From Desulfonatronum sp. SC1 (GTDB lineage Bacteria; Desulfobacterota; Desulfovibrionia; Desulfovibrionales; Desulfonatronaceae), in NCBI RefSeq assembly GCF_003046795.1, contig NZ_PZKN01000037.1, forward strand, positions 1 through 33,729: 33,729 nucleotides of DNA. Direction: 5' to 3'. Below, one piece after another: positions 1-6,999 of this stretch (position 1 is its first letter; the number at the start of each line of letters is the position of its first letter). The position numbers and the translations under genes are program-made. The notes beneath the pieces were generated by a model. That model was not told the DNA's origin and searched no databases. It saw only the letters and a list, made by a program, of their open reading frames with translations.

Positions 1-359
1 TTTTAAGCGTGAACATCTTTGAACGAAATCCATTATTACAGATAGTTGGAAATTACAGCTACGAAAACGAAGTTCGGTCAAACACTAACCAGTTGAGTTT
101 CTTTGATTAAACGTTGGGACACTAGTGACAGAAAATGCCTTGAAAATGCTTGATATTTTTCCTTAAGATGCTCATATTACACTCACTTGCAACGCCCATT
201 TCAGTAGCGAAATGGGCGTTACAAGGCAAAATTTCGGCTTATTTTTAGAATGTTTATCTTGAAACTTCAAAAAGTTAACTCGGTCCGACCCCAGTCGTCG
301 CACAGTCGAACCAGTTGTTGGGAAACGTCAAAGAAACTTTGGCTACTGGCGCCCAAACC
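1..359. other. AT-rich leader region without a recognised gene
   Basis: No convincing coding region is seen on either strand. The stretch is AT-rich compared with the following gene. Its one clear structure is the 12-bp inverted repeat at 191-220, listed separately. The last 60 bases run into the start of the Fic-domain gene without an obvious strong ribosome binding site. Confidence 0.5.
191..220. repeat. Perfect 12-bp inverted repeat (hairpin)
   Basis: The arms AACGCCCATTTC (191-202) and GAAATGGGCGTT (209-220) are exact reverse complements around a 6-base loop. No T-tract follows on either strand, so it is not a canonical rho-independent terminator. The outer AAC/GTT ends faintly resemble integron core sites, but the structure lacks the bulges of an attC, so it is left as an unassigned hairpin. 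Confidence 0.7.
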
Positions 360-1331
360 ATGAGCGAAATCATTATCTACGAAGATCCGGACAACACCAA
401 GCCTGTCCAGGTAACCCTGGAAGGTGAGACGGTTTGGCTGACCCAGTCCCAGATGGCCGAATTATTTCTGGTGAAACCTCAGAATATCACCATGCACCTG
501 AAAAACATCTACAAAGGTGGGGAACTGGAGGAGAAGGCAACTTGTAAGGATTTCTTACAAGTTCAAACCGAGGGGGGCCGGCGCGTGGAGCGGAGTCGCA
601 AACTCTACAACCTGGACGCCATCATATCCGTCGGCTACCGGGTCAACAGCAAACGCGGCGTCCGTTTCCGCCAGTGGGCCACCTCGGTCCTGCGCCGGCA
701 TCTGCTGCACGGATATACCCTGGACCAGCGCCGTCTGGCGGAGCGCGGTCTGGACGAAGCCAGGGCCGCTCTGGACCTGCTTTCCCGCACCCTGGAAGCC
801 AACGCCCTGGTCAGCGATACCGGCCGGGCCGTGCTGGAACTTGTCAGGGGGTATGCCAGGACCTGGCGGCTGCTGCTGCAATATGACGAAGACAGCCTGC
901 CGTTGCCTGACGTCTCCCGACCGAGCCGGGGGATTTTGGACATCGACCATGCCAAGTCCGCCATTGAAGGGCTGAAGGCCGATCTCATGGCCCGAGGCGA
1001 GGCCTCGGACCTGTTCGGCCGGGAACACGGCCACGGCTTGGCCGCGATTCTGGGAGCCATCGAGCAGACCATGTTCGGCGAGCCCCTGTATCCGAGCCGG
1101 GAAATCAAGGCCGCGCATCTACTGTACTTCATGATCAAGGACCATCCGTTCTCCGACGGCAACAAGCGCATCGGCTCCTTCCTCTTCCTGCTCTACCTGC
1201 ACCAGGAAGACATGGCCGCGCGAATCGGCGACGCTGCCCTGACCGCCCTGGCCCTGCTGGTGGCCGAAAGCCTGCCCGCGAACAAGGATCTGCTGATCCG
1301 CCTGATCGTCAACCTGCTGATGGAATCCTGA
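360..1331 (+). CDS. RhuM family protein with C-terminal Fic/DOC domain
   Basis: This 323-residue protein has an N-terminal RhuM-type domain (about residues 1-130, beginning MSEIIIYEDP and containing VWLTQSQMAELF) joined to a C-terminal Fic/death-on-curing domain. The Fic motif HPFSDGNKRIGSFLF starts at residue 262 and has the catalytic His and the Gly-Asn-Lys-Arg nucleotide-binding loop. Fic domains usually transfer AMP or a related group to a protein hydroxyl; the target here is unknown. The reading frame extends upstream to a TTG at 315, but the ATG at 360 matches the usual start of the family. RhuM-Fic proteins are common in mobile islands and often behave as toxin or restriction-associated genes. 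No antitoxin partner is evident next to it. The stop codon directly abuts a foreign gene fragment. Confidence 0.9.
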   Translation: MSEIIIYEDPDNTKPVQVTLEGETVWLTQSQMAELFLVKPQNITMHLKNIYKGGELEEKATCKDFLQVQTEGGRRVERSRKLYNLDAIISVGYRVNSKRGVRFRQWATSVLRRHLLHGYTLDQRRLAERGLDEARAALDLLSRTLEANALVSDTGRAVLELVRGYARTWRLLLQYDEDSLPLPDVSRPSRGILDIDHAKSAIEGLKADLMARGEASDLFGREHGHGLAAILGAIEQTMFGEPLYPSREIKAAHLLYFMIKDHPFSDGNKRIGSFLFLLYLHQEDMAARIGDAALTALALLVAESLPANKDLLIRLIVNLLMES

Positions 1332-1569
1332 CAAGACAGGCCTCGAGCCAAAAGTCTTATCCAACGAGATCACGGTGTACGAAGGCCAGCACGTCCAAAA
1401 GGGCGACCAGCTCGGGATGTTCCACTTCGGAGGCTCCACCCATTGCCTGATCTTCCGCCCGGAAGTGAACCTAAAATTCGACCTGCACGGCCAAACACCA
1501 GGCCTGCACTCGGAAAACATCCCGCTTCGGGCCAGGATCGCCGTGGTCACGGACAGCCAGGGCGAATGA
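1332..1569 (+). pseudogene. 3' fragment of a phosphatidylserine decarboxylase gene
   Basis: An open frame of about 79 codons runs from directly after the Fic stop to a TGA at 1567-1569. It encodes the C-terminus of a phosphatidylserine decarboxylase-family protein: GQHVQKGDQLGMFHFGGSTH, then a stretch ending GQTPGLHSENIPLRARIAV. The GGST element is the self-cleavage site that forms the pyruvoyl group in this family. The N-terminal three quarters are absent and there is no start codon or ribosome binding site in a sensible place, so this is a truncated remnant. It is not a close copy of the exported decarboxylase-like gene at 7000-8220, whose equivalent element reads GGSL, so it comes from a different family member. 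Confidence 0.8.
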
Positions 1570-1679
1570 CCGCGTTTTGTGTGCGTTGATCTGCATGGAG
1601 CTGTTCCGGATGGGAGCATGAGGATTTTGTCCACTTTTCAGGGTATTGGCCACTGTCGGAAATGGCAGACAAAAATGAC

Positions 1680-1729
1680 TTTTCTCCAGCCTGCTTGGCT
1701 GGAGAAAAACACTTTGCGCCGCAGGCGCA
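1680..1729. repeat. Two adjacent hairpins downstream of the last cassette-like gene
   Basis: A perfect 12-bp inverted repeat, TTTTCTCCAGCC (1680-1691) and GGCTGGAGAAAA (1697-1708), is followed by TGCGCC-GCA-GGCGCA (1715-1729). Read on the minus strand they come just after the gene ending at 1758. They may act as a bidirectional terminator or be the worn end of an attC. Neither has a clean T-tract on the right side. Confidence 0.5.
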
Positions 1730-1757
1730 GCCTTCAGTACCTTGTTGTGTAATCTCA

Positions 1758-2345
1758 TCATCTCAACCACACTGCGAATGGATGCACTAGTCGTCCGACC
1801 GCCATGACTTGCCGGAAGTGGCTCTTCATCCGGTCAGGATGGACAGACGTGTCTCGGCGTGTCACGCCGAGAGTGGAAGCTCCTTGTCGGATCTTGACGG
1901 GCGATTCCGGATCAAAAAAATCTGCGTACTGCCATAGATCAACAACTGCCGTAGTCAGGAGGCAGAGCTGATCGAACACGAGCGCACATGTGCTGGGCGT
2001 CATTTTCCCCGTCACCGGGGTTATGCCGGTAGGCATCGTTTCCCACCGTCGTCGGTCGGTGGAGTACTCGACGGCGGCGGAGGCCGTTTTGGTTGGGAGC
2101 GCACCGCCGGGCGATGACGGGGCAAGGAATGCGCACAGTGGCTCTTCTGATCTGCCACAGACGGTCGCACCGACAGCTTGAATCATGTCCGGCTTGGCTT
2201 TGTGGGACCGAACGACCCAGAAAGTTCGACCAACGTTCTGAACGTCGGCGATCTTCCTGGCAAAGATCACCTCGGAACTCTCACCCGCGTGAGGTCCCAT
2301 CACGCTGAACAGGCTGTATTCTTCTGTATTCATCATCACTTGCAT
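1758..2345 (-). CDS. Cassette-type protein of unknown function
   Basis: This 195-residue protein is not recognised as a named family. It has the composition of a real protein: mixed hydrophobic and charged residues, conserved-looking blocks such as FARKIADVQNVGRTFWVVRS, AVVDLWQYADFFDPESPVK and a basic C-terminal segment HPDRMKSHFRQVMAVGRLVH. There is no signal peptide or membrane segment. An alternative start lies four codons in. It is the last minus-strand gene of the cassette-like array, begins within about 12 bases of the palindromic spacer at 2346-2410, and shares orientation with the five genes upstream of it. I therefore treat it as a mobile gene cassette of unknown role. Confidence 0.65.
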   Translation of the reverse strand: MQVMMNTEEYSLFSVMGPHAGESSEVIFARKIADVQNVGRTFWVVRSHKAKPDMIQAVGATVCGRSEEPLCAFLAPSSPGGALPTKTASAAVEYSTDRRRWETMPTGITPVTGKMTPSTCALVFDQLCLLTTAVVDLWQYADFFDPESPVKIRQGASTLGVTRRDTSVHPDRMKSHFRQVMAVGRLVHPFAVWLR

Positions 2346-2410
2346 AATGGAACGCCTTAGTAGCCGCGGCGATCTATAGCGGCCTGCTATAGGCGGCGGT
2401 CAGCAGTTTA
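2346..2410 (-). repeat. Degenerate attC-like palindromic spacer
   Basis: Read on the minus strand, this spacer joins the stop of the DUF2971 gene to the start of the next gene. It begins near AAC (in GTAAAC), contains pairable CCGCCGCC / GCCGCGGC arms with CTATAG pairing in the middle, and ends with GGCGTT. The pairing is imperfect and neither core site fits the integron consensus well, so it is a weaker attC candidate than the four upstream. Confidence 0.4.
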
Positions 2411-3206
2411 CACCTGGAATATCGAGCTTGTAAGAGTTTTCATTTATCTTTGCCCTATAGACATTGATCGGCGTCGAACTTTTTGAAATCCACTCATTAA
2501 CAATCTGTTGTTCTCTTTCTGTAATTTTTGCCCCAAGTATCACACCTGCTAACAAATCTGGCTCGAAATGATATGTATTTGAGCCACCTTCATCTGGGGT
2601 TTTAATGATTCGCCTTTCTTGTTCATACTTCCAATGATTTGATTTTGTCGCGAACAAATTAAAGAATTGATCATAATTGCCAAGATCCATAATGTTTACT
2701 TCTGGATAATCATCCTGATATTTTACTTTATAAGCTTCCCAAAATATGGTCAGATCTGTTTTTGCTTTGAACTGAAGGCAAATACCTTTATGAGAGTCTG
2801 AATAGTGTGACCACATTAATATGTCATCTGGTACTTCAGAAAGGCAATATATCCCAAAATCTTTTAAAAATTTTTTAAAAATTTCATCAAGATATGCATG
2901 TGTACTAATCCTGCGAAATACAGGATTTTTTAGCTCCCTCTTGATTTGCGCTTTTGTATAATTAGGAAATCTGCTTTTTACAAGCATCTTATAGAATTGT
3001 TCTCTTTTGTAATGGTTCTTGTGAATGACAACTTTAGGCATACAATCAAAAGGGTCATTGAATGCTAATGGGTTAGAGAGCCATATTTTGCTTTCACTAA
3101 AAACTAATTCGAGCCATCTGGAACCAATGGTACGGTATTTATACAAGTAATCTACCTCAAATGGTTTTACTCGATTTAGCAAAAGCTTATCTTTGTCAAT
3201 GGTCAT
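2400..3206 (-). CDS. DUF2971 domain protein
   Basis: The 268-residue product matches DUF2971: an N-terminal LYKYRTIGSRWLELVF element, a LSNPLAFNDPFDCMPKV motif, a central WSHYSDSHKGICLQF motif, and W-K-YEQERRII near the C-terminus. The biochemical role of DUF2971 is not established. Members are frequent in accessory and phage-defence neighbourhoods, so defence is possible but unproven here. The gene is clearly AT-rich relative to the bulk of the window and sits between two attC-like spacers on the minus strand, as expected of a cassette. Length is normal for the family and the frame is intact. Confidence 0.85.
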   Translation of the reverse strand: MTIDKDKLLLNRVKPFEVDYLYKYRTIGSRWLELVFSESKIWLSNPLAFNDPFDCMPKVVIHKNHYKREQFYKMLVKSRFPNYTKAQIKRELKNPVFRRISTHAYLDEIFKKFLKDFGIYCLSEVPDDILMWSHYSDSHKGICLQFKAKTDLTIFWEAYKVKYQDDYPEVNIMDLGNYDQFFNLFATKSNHWKYEQERRIIKTPDEGGSNTYHFEPDLLAGVILGAKITEREQQIVNEWISKSSTPINVYRAKINENSYKLDIPGVNC

Positions 3207-3234
3207 TTCACTCTATAATATTTACAAGAAGTGT

Positions 3235-3302
3235 TAACGGCCATGCTTACCGGTTGGGGCGCAACGACAGTGGAGTCCCAATCCGCGTAAAGCACGAGGC
3301 TA
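3235..3302 (-). repeat. attC-like recombination site
   Basis: The arms TAACGGCCATGCTTACCGG (from 3235) and CCGCGTAAAGCACGAGGCTA (ending 3302) pair with small bulges, continuing into TTGGG / CCCAA around a loop of about 18 bases. On the minus strand the site begins inside the TAG stop of the preceding gene and ends with GCCGTTA just before the next gene. That layout, an imperfect palindrome with extrahelical bases placed tightly at the gene's 3' end, is typical of integron cassettes. Confidence 0.7.
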
Positions 3303-3977
3303 GGTGCTTTTCTTCAGTCCTTTAGTAAATCCGTACATATCAATGATCTTTGATTTCTTGTAAGTGATACCTGAGTTATCGCCAGTGGTAAATTCCTTCA
3401 CATAAATTTTTGAAGAATACATGTCAATTTCTTCTCTGTTATCATCATAAAATTGTTGGATGCAGTTCAGGGAATTTTGATTTACGCTGCGAAAGCCACA
3501 TTCGCCTTGGAATATCTCTCTGAAAGTATTTCCGAAATAATTATCAAAAGCTGGGATGAACCCAAATACACCAAGCATAATTTTAGTGACAAGGGTTAGA
3601 TGGGAATTCCCATTGTTTACAATAATACGCTGGATGTCCCTGTATATGGAGCAGATTGATTTGATGTTTTTACCTGAATATTGATCTACATCTATATCCC
3701 AAACCGAAGAGTCCAGGCCAGCAATGTATCTGATGAGTGGCTCATAGTGTTTAACGCTTCTGTTTAATAGAAAACTTGAACCTCGTAGCATACCCCAACT
3801 TGCAAGATAAAACCCAAGCGATAGGCAACTCTTTTCTATATCTCCTAATAAATCGTTGTCTGAGGTGGGGTGAAAATAGCAATAGCAATAATCAAATGAT
3901 GCGTAGCGATCTGTTGAGGAATTGTATTTCTGGAATTCCGTCACCATTTTTGAAATGTCAGCTTGATGATACTTCAT
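3300..3977 (-). CDS. Cassette-type protein of unknown function
   Basis: This 225-residue protein is AT-rich and intact. The start chosen is the ATG at 3977 (MKYHQADISKMV), preceded by AAGGGT; the longer frame would begin inside the attC-like site. Visible blocks are CYCYFHPTSDN, LGFYLASWGMLRGSSFLLN and a central segment with a Phe/Gly-rich stretch (LGVFGFIPAFDNYFGNTF). The LASWGM-RGSSFLL block resembles hypothetical proteins I associate with integron cassettes, but I know of no function. There is no signal peptide or clear membrane span. Flanking attC-like sites on both sides support cassette status. Confidence 0.75.
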   Translation of the reverse strand: MKYHQADISKMVTEFQKYNSSTDRYASFDYCYCYFHPTSDNDLLGDIEKSCLSLGFYLASWGMLRGSSFLLNRSVKHYEPLIRYIAGLDSSVWDIDVDQYSGKNIKSICSIYRDIQRIIVNNGNSHLTLVTKIMLGVFGFIPAFDNYFGNTFREIFQGECGFRSVNQNSLNCIQQFYDDNREEIDMYSSKIYVKEFTTGDNSGITYKKSKIIDMYGFTKGLKKST

Positions 3978-3994
3978 TATTACCCTTAATTCAC

Positions 3995-4057
3995 ACCCAA
4001 CGCCAGCCATGAACTGCGGCTGCGCAGCAGCCGTCGCGCTCCATGGCCTTGTTAGGG
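3995..4057 (-). repeat. attC-like recombination site
   Basis: The plus-strand left end ACCCAAC (3995-4001) and right end GTTAGGG (4051-4057) bracket arms CGCCAGCCATG / CCATGGCCTTG and GCGGCTGC / GCAGCCG. On the minus strand the right end reads GCGTTGGGT, a perfect fit to the GTTRRRY core site, and the left end reads CCCTAACAAGGCCATGGAG, very like the common TAACAA-type attC start. Unpaired bases in one arm are the kind that set strand choice for integron integrases. This is one of the clearest attC candidates here. Confidence 0.8.
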
Positions 4058-4090
4058 TTCATTTCATTTTTTCTATCGGTACTATCGCCA

Positions 4091-4474
4091 TCACCGGGGC
4101 CACCAGTTGCTCCAGCGCGGGATGTATCCGCAGCTCACCCAGTACCTGCCGAACCCAAGCACGCAAATAACTGGAATTGATACGTTTCCAGCAAGGAAGA
4201 ACAAGGGGGAAACCTTAAGGGCCAATAGATCAAGCGCACTTGAAGTAACGAACACGGCACCTAGGGCCAGAGCTAGCTGAAACCAAGGAATCCTAGGAGC
4301 CGCGAACTTCATTCCGACTAGCGCGACCCCCAGCATCGCCGGGATCAGCCAGTGAAAATTATTATTGCCAGAAATGAGGAAGTAAAGTGCGATCCCCAGA
4401 ACGGGAAGCGTCTGTGTGATGACAGTCAGCAGAATCGCACGCGGGTAAAATGGTGGTTCGCTCTGCTCAGACAT
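4091..4474 (-). CDS. Small multi-pass membrane protein of unknown function
   Basis: The product is about 127 residues with four hydrophobic segments: AILLTVITQTLPVLGIALYF, WLIPAMLGVALVGMKFA, LALALGAVFVTSSALDLLAL and FFLAGNVSIPVICVLGF. It is expected in the inner membrane. No conserved family is recognised. The polar N-terminus MSEQSEPPFYPR is followed at once by the first span. The start is the second of two adjacent ATG codons, downstream of AAGGGACG. The C-terminus after CVLGFGRYW is Arg/Trp-rich and unlike the rest, so a late frameshift is possible. It lies on the minus strand between two attC-like sites. Confidence 0.65.
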   Translation of the reverse strand: MSEQSEPPFYPRAILLTVITQTLPVLGIALYFLISGNNNFHWLIPAMLGVALVGMKFAAPRIPWFQLALALGAVFVTSSALDLLALKVSPLFFLAGNVSIPVICVLGFGRYWVSCGYIPRWSNWWPR

Positions 4475-4513
4475 CATGTTCGTCCCTTTGGTAATTTGAA
4501 TAAGTCCGGCGCT

Positions 4514-4595
4514 CGGTAACCGCGCGCTCTTGCGAGCCTACGGCGCGCCTCAGCCGCGCGGTTTTTTGCGTCGGCTGCAGGCGCATTGTTAGAAC
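4514..4595 (-). repeat. attC-like recombination site
   Basis: Read on the minus strand the site starts GTTCTAACAATGCGCCTGC and ends with GCGCGGTTACCG. The left half fits the TAACAATGCGC pattern of many attC sites; the right half pairs less well. It sits between the stop of the gene at 4601 and the start of the small membrane-protein gene at 4474. The GC-rich middle is repeat-like (GCGCG blocks). Confidence 0.6.
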
Positions 4596-4600
4596 GCACG

Positions 4601-5275
4601 TCACGAACCCTCGAAAAGGCTTTCATCGACGACCTGATTGACCAGCAGCCTGCCAAGCGATGTGATGCTTGTTGAGCGATCGTCCGATTGAAGAAGGCCA
4701 AGCCGCAGCAATGTATCCTTACGGTGGTCTTGGAGTGCACCGCGATCGATTTCCGACTGAGGGCTGCCCATCGCGCGTGACACTGGTTTGAGTATCTCGG
4801 GGTGTCGCTCCATCATCGCCTTGTGCCATGGTGAGCTGAGAGTCGGCGGCTGGGCATAGAAGGTCAACAGCACGATTTCAGCGTCAGTGAGGTTGCCGAA
4901 CAAGCGCGACAAGGTCTTCACGCGGTCATGCTCAAAGTCTAGGCCAGCAAGACCATTTGCAAAGAGGCTCGCAAGCCGTTCAAGTCGCTCATCAGAAACG
5001 GCTCGCGATGCTTCAAGGAGAGCATCTTCGAGGAGATCTGAACCCTTAGGCGTGCGAAGTCTATCGTTCAGCCGTTTGACTCCGTCTTCGAGGGAATGGA
5101 CACGAGTGGAAAAGAGGTGGAGCCACTGTTCCAGCCGCTGAAGCTTCTGCCCGGGTATGACGCCGGAGATTACTTCTGCAACCAACGGTCCGATGACAGG
5201 CACCGCACCGACAACTCCACGCACCACAGCGGCGGTGCGGTCAATTGTCTGTGTTTGAAGTGGATTCTCGGTCAT
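4601..5275 (-). CDS. Cassette-type protein of unknown function
   Basis: The product is about 224 residues. The ATG at 5275 is preferred to an upstream GTG because GAGAGTGAGC lies just ahead of it. The N-terminal third has a hydrophobic Gly/Val/Pro-rich stretch (VVRGVVGAVPVIGPLVAEVI), perhaps a membrane-associating hairpin, then a Leu-rich amphipathic region likely to be coiled (LQRLEQWLHLFSTRVHSLED). The C-terminal half (LTDAEIVLLTFYAQ, then TLLRLGLLQ and ITSLGRLLVNQVV) looks like a winged-helix fold, by inference only. No named family is recognised. It is bounded by attC-like sites at both ends. Confidence 0.7.
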   Translation of the reverse strand: MTENPLQTQTIDRTAAVVRGVVGAVPVIGPLVAEVISGVIPGQKLQRLEQWLHLFSTRVHSLEDGVKRLNDRLRTPKGSDLLEDALLEASRAVSDERLERLASLFANGLAGLDFEHDRVKTLSRLFGNLTDAEIVLLTFYAQPPTLSSPWHKAMMERHPEILKPVSRAMGSPQSEIDRGALQDHRKDTLLRLGLLQSDDRSTSITSLGRLLVNQVVDESLFEGS

Positions 5276-5289
5276 GCTCACTCTCGTGC

Positions 5290-5352
5290 GTTCTAACGTC
5301 GAGGCTGTGGGTTCGGCGCGCTAGCGACGATACCCACCAGCCTCTGGTTCGA
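5290..5352 (-). repeat. attC-like recombination site with an extrahelical base
   Basis: Read on the minus strand, GAGGCTGGTGGGT pairs with ACCCACAGCCTC except for one extra G in the left arm, and the site ends CGACGTTAGAAC. A near-perfect stem with a single bulged G is the hallmark of an attC folded on its bottom strand. It sits six bases beyond the TAG stop of the lipoprotein gene. Confidence 0.75.
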
Positions 5353-5358
5353 GATGCC

Positions 5359-5859
5359 CTATTTTGCTTGGTTCTTCTCGATTGCTGTCGCCTCAAAAAC
5401 AATCTCCTTCAGATTGTCCGTGCTCATCCGCACAAATGACGGAACATTGGAACGCCACTGCGATACTGAAGTGCCCCCGCGAAGGCGAATCTGATCACCA
5501 GGTTTGAGTGCAAAGACCAAGTCCGATTTATCTTTGGGAAGAACCACGAAGTCGGCCTTAACCTCTCCGGACAAAGGATTCTTTTCGTCGGTTGCGCCAA
5601 CCGGCCGACAGCGAAAGACCACTTTCCCTGTCATTGGATAGTTCAGAAGCCATGCTCCTGTTCCGTTCGCAACAAATTCGGCGATGGTGGAAACATCGCT
5701 GCCGATGTAATCGGATGCGAAAGTCGGGTCCATCACCTTTGCGAACGGCACTTCAGTTCCCGCAGGGACCTTTGGGGTTGTGCTTGTATTGACAACCGGC
5801 GAATACCCCGCACATCCCGCCATCAGAACACACATACATACGGCAAGTAACTTTCTCAT
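5359..5859 (-). CDS. Putative lipoprotein of unknown function
   Basis: The 166-residue product has a lipoprotein signal: basic MRKLL, a hydrophobic core and the lipobox LMAGC, with Cys near residue 15. It should be processed and anchored to a membrane. The mature part (GTEVPFAKVMDP, WLLNYPMTGKVVFRCRP, VFALKPGDQIRLRGG) is rich in beta-prone segments and has no recognised family. The start at 5859 is chosen because TAGGAG lies about ten bases upstream and the lipobox fits; a longer frame begins at 5904. It is the first gene of the minus-strand cassette series, so any cassette promoter should lie above 5860. Confidence 0.75.
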   Translation of the reverse strand: MRKLLAVCMCVLMAGCAGYSPVVNTSTTPKVPAGTEVPFAKVMDPTFASDYIGSDVSTIAEFVANGTGAWLLNYPMTGKVVFRCRPVGATDEKNPLSGEVKADFVVLPKDKSDLVFALKPGDQIRLRGGTSVSQWRSNVPSFVRMSTDNLKEIVFEATAIEKNQAK

Positions 5860-6119
5860 AACGTCTCTACTCCTATTGTTGCTATTGAATACCAAGATGA
5901 CCATTCTCAGACCCAGAACTCTACACCCGTCGACACCTCATCTCGAAACCATAACTCTCGAACAGATATATTATGCGGAATTCGCAAAACTCCGACCCAT
6001 GGAGAGGGGTCTGGAGAGGGGTCAAGTCTGCTCTTGGCTCGCAAGCTTGTCGGCAGGAACTGTCGGCGGATTGGCATGGGTCATACCTTCACCTTCGCCA
6101 GCATCTCAATGGCCCGCAT
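5860..6119. other. Spacer upstream of the cassette-like series
   Basis: No gene is recognised. The stretch contains a short direct repeat (GGAGAGGGGTC twice, around 6000-6026). No integron integrase and no convincing attI site can be seen, although this is where the promoter end of a minus-strand cassette array would be. Confidence 0.5.
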
Positions 6120-6312
6120 TTACATCTTTGAAAAGGCGAACCATTTCTTGCCCAGGTCTTTGAGTGACGCGCCGATGTGGTAAATGTCTGGCGAACCGGT
6201 CACAATCTGTGACTAGTTGATCGTTTTCCAATTGGGTAAGCTGAAATCGAAATTGCTCGGGGAATCGGGCAATGTTTCTTTTGATCGCCTGATTCAACAC
6301 CTTGGTTTCCAC
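6120..6312 (-). pseudogene. Decayed ORF6N-domain gene
   Basis: On the minus strand the frame starting at 6312 encodes METKVLNQAIKRNIARFPEQ and FRFQLTQLE, the start of an ORF6N DNA-binding domain (KilA-N-associated, common in phages and mobile islands). After about 40 residues the match ends. A second frame ending at the TAA at 6120-6122 encodes IYHIGASLKDLGKKWFAFSKM, the usual C-terminus of such proteins. The two ends are joined in different frames with the middle missing, so the gene has an internal deletion and frameshift. Confidence 0.75.
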
Positions 6313-6999
6313 GCCATTATCGGTAGTTTTCCGTAGTCACTTAGACTAGGCTGGGCATGGATGCAACCAGCGTTGACCCTGTCCCGCGATTCGCGTGGGT
6401 TGCGTTGGATCATGTCAGTAAGATAACGGTTCAGCGAGTACCAGGCGAGTTGGCCCACGTGCTGAGCATGCGGCATGTGAGCAAGGAGGTGTTGGACGTG
6501 TTCATCGCGGGCATGAAGGGGCTTGGCGCAAAAAGTCATTTTGCACCAAGCCTGTTGAAAGTTGATGGTTGAAAGTTGAATAAAAACAGAGTGCTACTTT
6601 GGCTCAACATGCGTTTCGGGCAGATGGCTCGCCAATGCATGATTCTTCATCGGTTCATTCTCCAACGGGGCATCGTCCTCTAGCCCAGGGTTGGCCAGGG
6701 ATCATTGAAAAAGGACGCAACCCCTTTGGGGTAGGTTACGGAAATATGGCGCATTTCCCAGGGTAGCGGCACAGCCGCAACCCTGGGCTGGGGGACTGAA
6801 TCCCGTTGGGATTCCCAGAAGAAAATAACAGTCCGGAATGCATAATGAGACATCTGGAATACAAGTAGGGCGGCCTTTCCGCGCGGGATGCCATGACGGC
6901 AATTTATGAGACGCGGGAACAATTGTGAAGAAAACCGTTTGGAAAGCCAGAATGCCGTCTCTGCCTAACCAGACAGTAACCAGACCAGAGAGGGAAATC
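6313..6999. other. Intergenic region with REP-like hairpins
   Basis: No gene is convincing here. Open frames at 6294-6572 on both strands are not recognised; the minus-strand one (KPLHARDEHVQHLL) could be old coding debris. Short repeats (GTTGAAAGTTGA) occur near 6555-6580. From 6690 the sequence becomes rich in GC hairpins, listed separately. The ribosome binding site GAGAGGG for the next gene is at about 6987-6994. Confidence 0.5.
6757..6814. repeat. REP-like hairpin pair
   Basis: CCCAGGGTAGCGGC (6757-6770) pairs with GCCGCAACCCTGGG (6774-6787) with one A-A mismatch, and GAATCCC-GTT-GGGATTC (6798-6814) forms a second hairpin. The CCCAGGG/CCCTGGG arms recur in the repeat cluster near 23.1 kb. 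Such GC-rich intergenic palindromes are typical of REP elements mobilised by Y1 (RAYT) transposases; no such transposase is present in this window. Confidence 0.6.

Noticed and set aside
191-220. Hairpin considered as a terminator or attC
   Set aside because: No T-tract follows, and the stem is perfect without the bulges or spacer of an attC, so it is kept only as a hairpin.
4474-4740. Minus-strand frame of 88 codons across an attC-like site
   Set aside because: It overlaps the better-supported gene at 4601-5275 in another frame and reads through the palindrome.
6294-6572. Overlapping short frames on both strands near 6.4 kb
   Set aside because: Neither product is recognised, neither has a good ribosome binding site, and the region is otherwise decayed.
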